DNA of 64,000 nt from Pedobacter panaciterrae. Its GTDB lineage: Bacteria > Bacteroidota > Bacteroidia > Sphingobacteriales > Sphingobacteriaceae. Each line of letters begins with the position of its first letter. Position 1 is the stretch's first letter. The translations under genes and the position numbers were made by a program. The notes under the pieces are model-generated. The model was not told the origin of the DNA. It did not search any database and saw nothing but the letters and a program-made list of their open reading frames with translations. The stretch lies in assembly GCF_001636695.1 (NCBI RefSeq), contig NZ_LGEL01000013.1:1-64000 (forward strand). The letters are read 5' to 3'. Below are positions 52,423-60,702 of the stretch, piece after piece.

Positions 52423-54264
52423 CTATTTACTTTCTAAACTCTCCATAAAAGCAATGATATCCTCTTTTTCTTTTTCAGTGAGGTGAAGATTTTCTTCAGA
52501 AAGTGTTTGATTGGAAAGGTTTATTCCTAAGCCAACACCTCCTCCATTATTATAAAATTCCATTACCTGACCTAAAGTCTGGTATACCCCATTGTGCATG
52601 TAAGGCGCAGTTTTATTGATATTCCGAATAGTTGGCACCTTAAAAGCATATTTATAGGAATCAACACCAATCACGTCATAATAACCCAAATCCTGATCCA
52701 GCGTGGAATCAGCCAGGGACACAGGAACTCCCAGCACTTCCGTTTCGCTCTCAACGTACTTTGGAGGGGTAACCCCATTAAATAAAGGGGCGAAATGGCA
52801 GGTGGCACATTTTGCTTTCCCCATAAATAAGTTAAACCCTTTCAATTCCTGCTTTGAAAGGGCTTTTTCATTGCCACGCATATACTCATCAAACCTGCTA
52901 TTAAGTTTTGTCAAGCTACGAATATAGCAAGCAAGGGCATTTGTCACTTGATCTGAACTGATTCCTTTTCCGGTCTTTGCAGAAAAAGCCACTGTGAATA
53001 ACGACGGGTATGATTTATCTGCAGAAACATACTTTATGATTGCATCCATTGAGCCGTCCATCTCCTGTTTGCTACTGATTACATCGCGCACCTGATCCTC
53101 TAAGGTTAAGGCCCTCATGTCATAGAAATAATTTGACTGTAAAGCCGCGTTAAGTAACGTGGGTACATTTCTTGTCAGCAGTTTTGAAGGAGCATTAACA
53201 TCTGTATGCCTGGCCAGTCCGTCAGTGAACGACAAATCAGGATTATGACAGGAAGCACAGCTTCTTGTACCGCTACCAGATAACGATTTATCATAAAAAA
53301 GTCTTTTACCTAACCCTACTTTGGCATCTGTTACATGAAATTCAGGACCCGGAGAAAATGCGTCAGTATTAAATGCATTGGGATCAAATAGTGTTCTTAC
53401 CTCCTGCCTAAGCATTCGGTTATATTTAATTTTACGGCCCGGTAAGTCCTGCTCCAACTGTGCTATCCCCGCGCTGATTTCATTTCCGAAATTTTTAATA
53501 AATACTGCTCTGTCAAAGGAGTCAAAATCAGGATTATGATTAAGATATTCTATTGAGGCATTTAGATTCTGCAATAAAAACGCTTTCTCTTTTTTACTGA
53601 TATAGAAACCAAGCATATCCCGCAGGCTTTTTAAGGATGCGGATGATTCTTGCATACTGTTCAAAGAAAGAGAATTGTCAAATCCCGTAATTCCCAAAGT
53701 GATAATCCTAAATACTTCTAACTTGGCAGCGTCCAAAATTCGCCAATCAGACAACTGATGATCTTCAAAATAAGAAATCAGATAGTCTGTATTTATTATT
53801 AAATGTTTGACTTCGATGATCAACTCCTTTTTGCCGGCTGTATCGTACTTCGGATAGATAAATTGCTCTATCATTTGCAGTCCCATTGGATCAACAGCTC
53901 GGGCCAAAGAAGGGTCTAATAAATCCGCATTCTCTATCTCTTGTACTGGGGGACCATTTAATCTCTTAGTCAAGTCGGCAGTAAAATACTCTGCCGCCCA
54001 TTCAAATTTCTTAAATAACAATCTTGATTTTAAAAAAGCTTGCCGAACTGTTTGGCTATCAATTTTATCTTTATTAACCTCAAAAAACAAGGTATCCTTT
54101 ACATAATTGCGGAAGGATATGATTTGACCTAAAATTTCTTTTTGAATTTTTCGTTCGCGCAGATTGGATTGTGTTTGTTCTGTTTGATTCGAATTTATGG
54201 AGGTAAAGCTTACCACAAATAACCCTGCAAATAGAAATGCTACTATTCCAATCCCCTTATACAT
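52423..54264 (-). CDS. Di-haem cytochrome c peroxidase with long N-terminal domain
   Basis: 613 residues. A single N-terminal helix or signal, a helical domain of about 260 residues with no haem motif, then the CCP/MauG domain: haem sites CASCH (336-340) and CATCH (486-490) and the typical PTLLNAALQSNYFYDMRALTLEDQV and AFKVPTIRNINKTAPYMHNGVYQTL. It should reduce peroxides or oxidise a substrate in the periplasm. It follows the phosphoesterase gene by 33 bases on the same strand. Confidence 0.92.
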   Translation of the reverse strand: MYKGIGIVAFLFAGLFVVSFTSINSNQTEQTQSNLRERKIQKEILGQIISFRNYVKDTLFFEVNKDKIDSQTVRQAFLKSRLLFKKFEWAAEYFTADLTKRLNGPPVQEIENADLLDPSLARAVDPMGLQMIEQFIYPKYDTAGKKELIIEVKHLIINTDYLISYFEDHQLSDWRILDAAKLEVFRIITLGITGFDNSLSLNSMQESSASLKSLRDMLGFYISKKEKAFLLQNLNASIEYLNHNPDFDSFDRAVFIKNFGNEISAGIAQLEQDLPGRKIKYNRMLRQEVRTLFDPNAFNTDAFSPGPEFHVTDAKVGLGKRLFYDKSLSGSGTRSCASCHNPDLSFTDGLARHTDVNAPSKLLTRNVPTLLNAALQSNYFYDMRALTLEDQVRDVISSKQEMDGSMDAIIKYVSADKSYPSLFTVAFSAKTGKGISSDQVTNALACYIRSLTKLNSRFDEYMRGNEKALSKQELKGFNLFMGKAKCATCHFAPLFNGVTPPKYVESETEVLGVPVSLADSTLDQDLGYYDVIGVDSYKYAFKVPTIRNINKTAPYMHNGVYQTLGQVMEFYNNGGGVGLGINLSNQTLSEENLHLTEKEKEDIIAFMESLESK

Positions 54265-54297
54265 AACATATTCCTCCTCCTCCTGATTAACAGTAAA

Positions 54298-55644
54298 TTA
54301 TTTAAATACCAGAGCATTCCTAAACGGGTTCGCATTTTTATCCCTTTCAGCCAATGGTTCTATTCCCCATCTATGCTCAATAAAAGAAAGAATGCTAACC
54401 GTTTCATACTGTGTATGGTCTACATTGCCTTTTTTTGCAAATGGTCCGATAATAATTGCAGGAATACGGCTCCCCGGACCCCATCTATCAATAACCGGTG
54501 GAGTTACATGATCAAAAAAGCCACCAAATTCATCATAGGTCAGGATAACCAATGCATCCTTTGCATTGGGGCCATCTAACACTGCATTAATCAGGTTTAC
54601 AGCCAGTTGTTCTGAAGAATACACAGCAGACCCGCCCGGATGTTCATCGTTTCCTCCACCGGGTTTCACAAAGGAAACGCTTGGAAGGTTGCCTTCTTTG
54701 GCTGCTTTAATGAAATCATTTTGGTCCTTCATGTGTTTTCTGCCTTCCGTCCCCTCTTCATATCGGGCAAAGTACAGGAACGGCTCATGATTATAGGCAA
54801 AATTATTTTTCCTTCCTGCAACTGCATCATCCCATCCCTCTGAATACCATGCCCAGGTTATACCCTTCTCGCTCAGCTTGTCGCCAATAGTTGGCATCGT
54901 TTGGGATGGCAATAATTTAGAAGTATCCGATTTAGGAGGGTAAGGTGCGTTTCGCGAAAGAATATGATTCACAACATAGCCATCAGTAGTAACTATGCCA
55001 TCCTCTATCATTTTGCCATCAGCATCAACTTTTGCGATCAATGATTTAGGGGCATCCGGCCAAACTGGTGCGGCGGCAGAAATCATATAAACATGGTTAA
55101 AATACGAGCCTCCAAAGACGCTCTGAAAAAAATTGTCACACAGCGTGTATTTTTGAGCTAATGGATACAGAGGTAATTTTTCTGTACTATAATAACCCAT
55201 CGCCAGCCCTTTGGAATCATTATATGCAGCAAACTTATCCATCTTTCCTCCGTTAATTTGCAGCTGGTTGTGAAAAAAACGATGAGTAACATCAGGCGTT
55301 GTTTTGTCTGACGGAACATATTGGTCTATATTAAAAAGTTCATTTGGCAGGTTGGTTGGGAAAGAGTTGTTTCTTGGAATCTCAGGAAGGTACTTATACG
55401 GTTTGCCATCCTTGTCAACCTGTACAAAATTACCTTTTTTAGCATTTTCAATACCGTTTGCGCCTTTAAACTCTCCATACAGATTATCGAAACTATGGTT
55501 TTCCATATAGATAACCACCAGGTGCTTAATCTGACCGATACCATTATCAAATGAGGTTTCCTTGTGCTGCACTTTTTTATTAATTCCGCAACTACTAATC
55601 CCCAAAATGATAATAAACATATAACAAAATCGTCGTGAATGCAT
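54298..55644 (-). CDS. Phospholipase C/acid-phosphatase-like phosphoesterase lipoprotein
   Basis: 448 residues with lipoprotein signal LGISSC (Cys19). The PLC-type phosphoesterase family (PF04185) is shown by IKHLVVIYMENHSFDNLYGEFKG at the start, the metal-site motif VSFVKPGGGNDEHPGG, LVILTYDEFGGFFDHVTPP and PAIIIGPFAKKGNVDHTQYETVSIL. It cleaves phosphomonoesters or phospholipids outside the cytoplasm. Operon with the di-haem peroxidase. Confidence 0.92.
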   Translation of the reverse strand: MHSRRFCYMFIIILGISSCGINKKVQHKETSFDNGIGQIKHLVVIYMENHSFDNLYGEFKGANGIENAKKGNFVQVDKDGKPYKYLPEIPRNNSFPTNLPNELFNIDQYVPSDKTTPDVTHRFFHNQLQINGGKMDKFAAYNDSKGLAMGYYSTEKLPLYPLAQKYTLCDNFFQSVFGGSYFNHVYMISAAAPVWPDAPKSLIAKVDADGKMIEDGIVTTDGYVVNHILSRNAPYPPKSDTSKLLPSQTMPTIGDKLSEKGITWAWYSEGWDDAVAGRKNNFAYNHEPFLYFARYEEGTEGRKHMKDQNDFIKAAKEGNLPSVSFVKPGGGNDEHPGGSAVYSSEQLAVNLINAVLDGPNAKDALVILTYDEFGGFFDHVTPPVIDRWGPGSRIPAIIIGPFAKKGNVDHTQYETVSILSFIEHRWGIEPLAERDKNANPFRNALVFK

Positions 55645-55854
55645 GCCGTTTTCTTTTTAAAATTCAATTAAAATAAATATAAAGCTATACTTTCATTCCG
55701 TATTACTTAATTCCCTAAGTATTTTGTTACAAAAGTCATCTGACTAAAACCGGATTATTTCGAACATAACCGGTGTGTATGAGATTACTTTGCTCTTTAC
55801 AAATAATCCCAGTAATTTAGGTATATTTAGCCTACACGCAAATAAAAACTTCTT
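55645..55854. other. Divergent intergenic region
   Basis: 210 bases between the phosphoesterase and the small membrane protein gene. A TATATTTA lies at 55822-55829 but with no TTG at a suitable distance. Nothing else supported. Confidence 0.4.
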
Positions 55855-56127
55855 ATGAGAATTACTCTAGACATCAAATCTATGATCTTTGGATTTATGG
55901 CCGCAGGCTTAATCCTTATCGCGTTCAGCTTTAAAAATGGACAAAACGATCAACCAGGAAAGTATCGTACAACAATTGGCGAAAAAGGCGGAATAGTTAT
56001 ATTGGACACCGAGACGGGTGCTTATATTATCGCTCCTGAAATCCGTGATTTCGGTAAAGTACAATGGATCAAAGGTGATTTCAACGCCACTTACCAGACA
56101 GGGAAAGACAACAAAAAAGTGAATTAA
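55855..56127 (+). CDS. Small membrane-anchored protein of unknown function
   Basis: 90 residues. One N-terminal helix (IKSMIFGFMAAGLILIAFSF) followed by a soluble, probably periplasmic tail with TGAYIIAPEIRDFGKVQWIKGDF. No family recognised. It is monocistronic, with a hairpin about 90 bases after its stop. Confidence 0.65.
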   Translation: MRITLDIKSMIFGFMAAGLILIAFSFKNGQNDQPGKYRTTIGEKGGIVILDTETGAYIIAPEIRDFGKVQWIKGDFNATYQTGKDNKKVN

Positions 56128-56214
56128 CTAAGTCCGTTAAACTTAATTGTTTTGATTCCAATACCGGGACTTTTTGAAGCTATCAAACACGCTGCATCTG
56201 ATTCATTTTAAATT

Positions 56215-56274
56215 AAATTCTATCCTTATCCTGAAATTTTGGAATCACCAAATATCTGGATAAGGATAGAATTT
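56215..56274 (+). terminator. 17-bp perfect hairpin
   Basis: Arms 56215-56231 and 56258-56274 are exact reverse complements; the 26-base loop holds a smaller stem. It lies 87 bases after the small-protein stop and 78 bases before the PqiA-like gene and may end the former transcript. Confidence 0.6.
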
Positions 56275-56352
56275 TACTCTGCACAGATTTAAAACAAAAA
56301 CACCAAAACGATAGTTTAAGCTTTAATTCTATTCATAATTGATACACAACCT

Positions 56353-57660
56353 ATGGGTCAGCTTAAAAAATCAATTGTTCAGAGGCTACTGCTGATATTA
56401 GGTCTTGCCGTCTTTTTATGCGGGGAAGGATATTTTGGCTACCAGCTTCACAAACTATCAGACCGGCAGAAAGAGATCAAACAGGACTACTCCGATGTAA
56501 ATAATATAACACTCGGGGTTTTCTCAGTGGAACAATGGCGGGACAAAGTAGCGGGGATTGTGAATCACCAGGTTCGTGATTTTACCCTGACACCAAAACA
56601 GAAGAAAGAACTGCGGAAGGAGATTGAGCAAATTATTCTTGCGCTGATCGACAAGGCAGAAGCACTTGTAAATAAACCAAAGAAAACCATTGATGGTAAA
56701 ATAAAAAAATTCGCTATCAAAACCTTTGTAAATACGGACAAAATCCGGGAGCAGATCCCGGGCTTCGCTACTAAAATACTTGCAAAGATTGATAACCCTA
56801 CCAACAAAAAGCAGCTCAGTAAAATGGCTATGTCAAAGTTTGATGCTCTGGAACGTGCCGAATATTTAGACAGTACCGTCGCTGCAACCAAGGCAGCAAC
56901 CGATAAAGTTTATAAAAAGTATCGTGTATCCTCAATCGAAGAGTTAAACCATAAACTTACTTCTTCACTATCACACATCAGGACGGCGACTTACAACTAC
57001 TCATTCGCCATGTTAGGCTGTATTGTGGTGGTGTTATCCTTGTGGTGGATATTCAGAAAACGAGTTGAGCTGCATGCTACTCTTTTTATCATGTCGCTGA
57101 TGTTTGCATTCATTCTGCTTGCCGTAGGTTTAACTGCATCTATGATCGAGGTTGATGCACGCATTAAATCACTGGACTTTGTACTGCTGGGTGAACATGT
57201 TACCTTTGAAAACCAGGTATTGTTTTTTCAAAGCAAAAGCATTCTGGATGTGGTTAGAGTATTGATCGAACAATCGGCTATCGACTCCGTGCTGGTAGGT
57301 ATTCTGATCCTGGTCTTTAGCATTCTGTTCCCGGTAATGAAGCTAAGCGCTACGGGAATCCATCTGCTGAGCAAAAAGAAAATAGCGGAGAATAAAGTCA
57401 TTAAGTACTTTGCATTTCAGTCGGGTAAATGGAGCATGGCTGATGTTATTGTCATCGCAATATTGATGGTTTATATAGGATTAAACGGCCTGCTGGAAAG
57501 CCAGTTAAAAAGTCTGAATATAAAAAGTGACGATTTAACTGTAATGACAACCCACAATACCGCCCTGCAGCCGGGTTACGTTATATTCATCAGCTTTGTG
57601 TTGTATGGGCTTATTTTGTCGACTATATTAAAATATATTACTCCTTATGATTCCCATTAG
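56353..57660 (+). CDS. PqiA-like membrane protein with inserted periplasmic domain (first)
   Basis: 435 residues. A first helix (about 10-30), then about 170 residues of charged helical sequence (about 35-205), then six or so helices with the PqiA-type core FAFQSGKWSMADVIVIAILMVYIGLNG. PqiA proteins pair with MCE proteins (PqiB) in lipid transport, but no MCE gene is seen here. The inserted soluble domain was not recognised. The stop overlaps the start of a paralogue. Confidence 0.72.
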   Translation: MGQLKKSIVQRLLLILGLAVFLCGEGYFGYQLHKLSDRQKEIKQDYSDVNNITLGVFSVEQWRDKVAGIVNHQVRDFTLTPKQKKELRKEIEQIILALIDKAEALVNKPKKTIDGKIKKFAIKTFVNTDKIREQIPGFATKILAKIDNPTNKKQLSKMAMSKFDALERAEYLDSTVAATKAATDKVYKKYRVSSIEELNHKLTSSLSHIRTATYNYSFAMLGCIVVVLSLWWIFRKRVELHATLFIMSLMFAFILLAVGLTASMIEVDARIKSLDFVLLGEHVTFENQVLFFQSKSILDVVRVLIEQSAIDSVLVGILILVFSILFPVMKLSATGIHLLSKKKIAENKVIKYFAFQSGKWSMADVIVIAILMVYIGLNGLLESQLKSLNIKSDDLTVMTTHNTALQPGYVIFISFVLYGLILSTILKYITPYDSH

Positions 57661-58969
57661 AAAAACTACTCTGACTAAGATACTGCTTATCGCCGGATTA
57701 AGTATTCTGCTTTGCGGAGAAGCCTATTTTGGTTACCGTGTATCTGCACTTTCTAAGCAACAGGAACGGATAAAAGAAGACTATAGTGTGGCAAACAGCA
57801 TTACCTTCGGCATTTTCTCAGTAGATCAATGGCGCGAGAAGATCGCCAAAATAGTAGATGGAAAGATCGGTGATTTCGACATGACCGCAGAACAGAAAAA
57901 AGATCTTCAGGGAAAGGTTGAAAAACAGTTGAATGGCCTTATCGATAAGGCAGTAGCTGAAGTGAATAAACCCCAAAAGAGTATTGGTGGAAAACTCAAA
58001 AAACTGGCTTTCAATGCTTTGATTGATACTGATGACCTCCATGCACAAGTACCATCCTTTGCCAATACCATTGTAAACAGAATTAACAACCCGGCAAGCA
58101 AGAAAAGACTTAAAAACATAGTGACAAGTAAAGTAGACCAACTCGAAAAGCAAACCTATGACAATACCAAGCCGGCCAGTGCTAACGTAAGCAGTCATAT
58201 CTACAACAAATACCGTGTTTCTAATGCTCGTGATTTCGAGAAAACAATCAATTCGCAACTGATTACCATTCGTAAGCAAACTTACAATTCCGTTTACGCT
58301 ATGGTCGGTTGTGTATTATTCGCACTTAGCCTCTGGCTGTTAATGAAAAAGTATGTAAGGCTTCATACCACGCTTTATATCCTATCTCTTTTATTTGCCT
58401 TTATCCTTCTTTTAGTGGGTGTTACCGCTACAATCATAGAGGTTGATGCTCGTATCCAATCTCTTAATTTTACGCTCCTTGGTGAGAAACTAGCTTTTAA
58501 CAATCAAGTGCTATTTTTTCAAAGTAAAAGTATAATGGGTATAATCAAGGCATTAATTGAACAGCCCAAGCCAGATGCAGTGTTGGTTGGTACATTAATC
58601 CTTCTGTTTGTTGTGATCCTGCCTGTACTACGAATGATAGGTAAAGGTATTCAAATATGGGGCAAAGATAAATACTCAGAAAATAAAGTGGTCAGGTATT
58701 TGGCTTTAGATTTGGGAAAATGGGATATGGCCGACGTAATGGTGGTCGGTATTGCAATGACCTACATTGGCTTAAACGGAATTTTAAAAAGTCAGCTTTC
58801 GAGCCTAAATATAAAAGAAGAGGTATTGTCCACTGTTACACAAAACAATACCTCCCTGCAGCCCGGTTATTTTATTTTTGTTGGCTATGTGGCTTATGCA
58901 GCCATATTATCCATTATTTTAAAGCGTATAACGCCAAGAAAAACAAATGCTGATACAGTAAAGTCGTGA
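57647..58969 (+). CDS. PqiA-like membrane protein with inserted periplasmic domain (second)
   Basis: 440 residues, paralogue of the preceding gene over the whole length (for example YFGYRVSALSKQQERIKEDYS against YFGYQLHKLSDRQKEIKQDYS, and LGKWDMADVMVVGIAMTYIGLNG). It overlaps the first gene by 14 bases, so the two arose by tandem duplication and are translated together. A heteromer is likely. Lipid transport is an inference from the PqiA resemblance. Confidence 0.72.
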   Translation: MIPIRKTTLTKILLIAGLSILLCGEAYFGYRVSALSKQQERIKEDYSVANSITFGIFSVDQWREKIAKIVDGKIGDFDMTAEQKKDLQGKVEKQLNGLIDKAVAEVNKPQKSIGGKLKKLAFNALIDTDDLHAQVPSFANTIVNRINNPASKKRLKNIVTSKVDQLEKQTYDNTKPASANVSSHIYNKYRVSNARDFEKTINSQLITIRKQTYNSVYAMVGCVLFALSLWLLMKKYVRLHTTLYILSLLFAFILLLVGVTATIIEVDARIQSLNFTLLGEKLAFNNQVLFFQSKSIMGIIKALIEQPKPDAVLVGTLILLFVVILPVLRMIGKGIQIWGKDKYSENKVVRYLALDLGKWDMADVMVVGIAMTYIGLNGILKSQLSSLNIKEEVLSTVTQNNTSLQPGYFIFVGYVAYAAILSIILKRITPRKTNADTVKS

Positions 58970-58971
58970 TT

Positions 58972-59508
58972 TTATAAGTTAAGCTGGCCTTCTATCGAAT
59001 CATCCAATGTCTTCCCTATTGCAGCACCTACGAGCATTTTAACACCGGCGACCAGGTTGCCATTTTTTGTATCCCAGTAATAACCATCACTGGGTCTTAC
59101 TTTGATTAAGGATATCCTTGGATCATTTTCTCCTTCTGTAAACCAGGTTTTCATGATAGGCTTCCAGAGCGCTTTGATTTTTACTTTATCATCATGAATA
59201 GTTGCAGTACCAACTAAATACAGAAAGTCGGAATGTTTAGAACCTTTAAAGTATAGCTTTACCTTAGGCTCAATTTTAATCTCCTGGTTCGTGTGGCTAT
59301 CATTGGCACTAACCACCCAAAGGTCTCCATTATCGTCTACTTGTTGTATACTCATAGGTCTTACGCCCATAGAAGGCCCTGTTTCTGCAAGTGTACAGAA
59401 AAAACAAATGTCGGACTCTGCAATAAGCGCTCTTATTTTTTCGACAGCGTCTTTGTTATTCAGGTTTTCGTAATTATGCTCTGGCTGATTTTGATTAATG
59501 CTATTCAT
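58972..59508 (-). CDS. Pyridoxamine-5'-phosphate-oxidase-like (general stress) protein
   Basis: About 178 residues from the ATG at 59508 (a start at 59538 adds ten). Split-barrel flavin-binding fold: DICFFCTLAETGPSMGVRPMSIQQVDDNGDLWVVSAND, VKLYFKGSKHSDFLYLVGTATI and a C-terminal VRPSDGYYWDTKNG. Typical of the general-stress PNPOx-like group that binds FMN or F420-like cofactor. Two bases convergent with the PqiA-like gene. Confidence 0.87.
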   Translation of the reverse strand: MNSINQNQPEHNYENLNNKDAVEKIRALIAESDICFFCTLAETGPSMGVRPMSIQQVDDNGDLWVVSANDSHTNQEIKIEPKVKLYFKGSKHSDFLYLVGTATIHDDKVKIKALWKPIMKTWFTEGENDPRISLIKVRPSDGYYWDTKNGNLVAGVKMLVGAAIGKTLDDSIEGQLNL

Positions 59509-59595
59509 AGTCTTTGGATTTGTTGTTTTGATTAACAAGCCCCTTTCCTAAATGTTTTGCGTATTTTGGATATGATGGATACTTCACCTTCCGAA

Positions 59596-60588
59596 CTAAG
59601 GCCTTGACCTCAATTTATTAGGAGGATATCCATAAGTATTTTTGAACGCCAAACTAAAATTTGAAATATTCTGATAACCAGACAAATTGCTTATTTCCTG
59701 GATAGTCAGACTGGTATCCAATAAAAAACTTCTTGCCCGCTCCATCCGGGTTTCCTGCAAATAACCAAATACAGTATTGCCAAAAAACCTTTTAAAGCCA
59801 CTTTTAAGCTTTGTTTGGTTTATACCCACTTTACGGGCCAATTCAATAATTGTAGCGGGCGAGTCTAAATTTTCCCTAATTAAAAGTGCCGCATATTTGA
59901 TGCACTCTATATCTGAGGCTGTCAATTTTAAGTCTATATTGGCACCCTCTGAGTCTTCATTTGCAAATGCAATGAGTTCATATATTTTAGATTCCAAAAA
60001 GATCTTCCTTGTCAAACCCTGGTAAGCACAATTTTTAATTGCATGTATCGCACTGAATATTTTAGGCGATACTTTTATTTCATCTTTTGATAATGTCCTG
60101 CTTAAATTTTTGTTTATGTGATCTAAGAAATCATCCATCGTCCTGGATTCCCCAGAATAATTTGTTAAAAATGAAACGGGAAGGTGAATGTCAAAAGTAT
60201 GATAAGGCACATGCTTATTGAAGGAAATCCTGGCCTTATTTTCTTCAGCATTAAGAAAAGTAATATTGCCGGTCATGGAGGGCGCAATTTCTCTTTTTAT
60301 CGCGTTGTTGGCGTAATAAATATCATGTGCAGATAAATTAAAGTGTAATTCCAAAAGGTGGGATTCTCCATGTCCGAAGATAGTAATATCATCATTAAGA
60401 CTATAATTACCCTGAAGTATGCTCAAATTCTCTCTTAACAGATACTCATGGTACAGGATTTGCCCTTTAGGTGTTTCTAACTTAATCTGGCCACCTTCTT
60501 CATCTCCGGTTTGAAATACTTCTCCCCCTGATAAACTTGATGACGCTAAAAAGTCGCTAAAATCACTCCCTTCAAATGTGAATCCCAT
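59596..60588 (-). CDS. AraC-family regulator (PchR-like)
   Basis: 330 residues. The N-terminal half is a ligand-binding domain; the C-terminal 105 residues hold two AraC helix-turn-helix motifs (ATIIELARKVGINQTKLKSGFKRFFGNTVFGYLQETRMERARSFLL and TIQEISNLSGYQNISNFSLAFKNTYGYPPNKLR). Divergent from the TonB receptor gene, the arrangement of siderophore regulators such as PchR. Direct repeats in the shared region are its likely sites. Confidence 0.92.
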   Translation of the reverse strand: MGFTFEGSDFSDFLASSSLSGGEVFQTGDEEGGQIKLETPKGQILYHEYLLRENLSILQGNYSLNDDITIFGHGESHLLELHFNLSAHDIYYANNAIKREIAPSMTGNITFLNAEENKARISFNKHVPYHTFDIHLPVSFLTNYSGESRTMDDFLDHINKNLSRTLSKDEIKVSPKIFSAIHAIKNCAYQGLTRKIFLESKIYELIAFANEDSEGANIDLKLTASDIECIKYAALLIRENLDSPATIIELARKVGINQTKLKSGFKRFFGNTVFGYLQETRMERARSFLLDTSLTIQEISNLSGYQNISNFSLAFKNTYGYPPNKLRSRP

Positions 60589-60593
60589 TATAA

Positions 60594-60630
60594 ACTTCCA
60601 TTTTCATAACAAACACTTCCATATTCATAA
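60594..60630. promoter_or_regulatory. Direct repeats between AraC and TonB-receptor genes
   Basis: ACTTCCATTTTCATAA (60594-60609) and ACTTCCATATTCATAA (60615-60630) match at 15 of 16 bases, spaced 21 bases apart (two helical turns), the arrangement AraC-family proteins bind. The second copy ends 21 bases before a TACTTTTG -7 box (60652-60659), so it covers the place of a missing -33 box. Confidence 0.6.
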
Positions 60631-60651
60631 ATACTTAAACAATGAAAGAAA

Positions 60652-60659
60652 TACTTTTG
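60652..60659 (+). promoter_or_regulatory. -7 box of the TonB-receptor gene
   Basis: TACTTTTG matches TAnnTTTG. No TTG is found at about 19-20 bases upstream. Transcription would start near 60666, about 37 bases before the TTG start codon of the receptor. Confidence 0.5.
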
Positions 60660-60702
60660 CCCCCACAAAAGTAATTTATAATAAGTATAAATAAAAGTAA
60701 CC

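Noticed and set aside
55326-55667. 113-residue frame on the minus strand beside the phosphoesterase start
   Set aside because: Shares the strand but a different frame of a strongly supported PF04185-type gene with a lipoprotein signal; no recognisable motif.
57818-58279. 153-residue open frame on the minus strand
   Set aside because: Antisense to the second PqiA-like gene; no family resemblance and low-complexity hydrophobic content.
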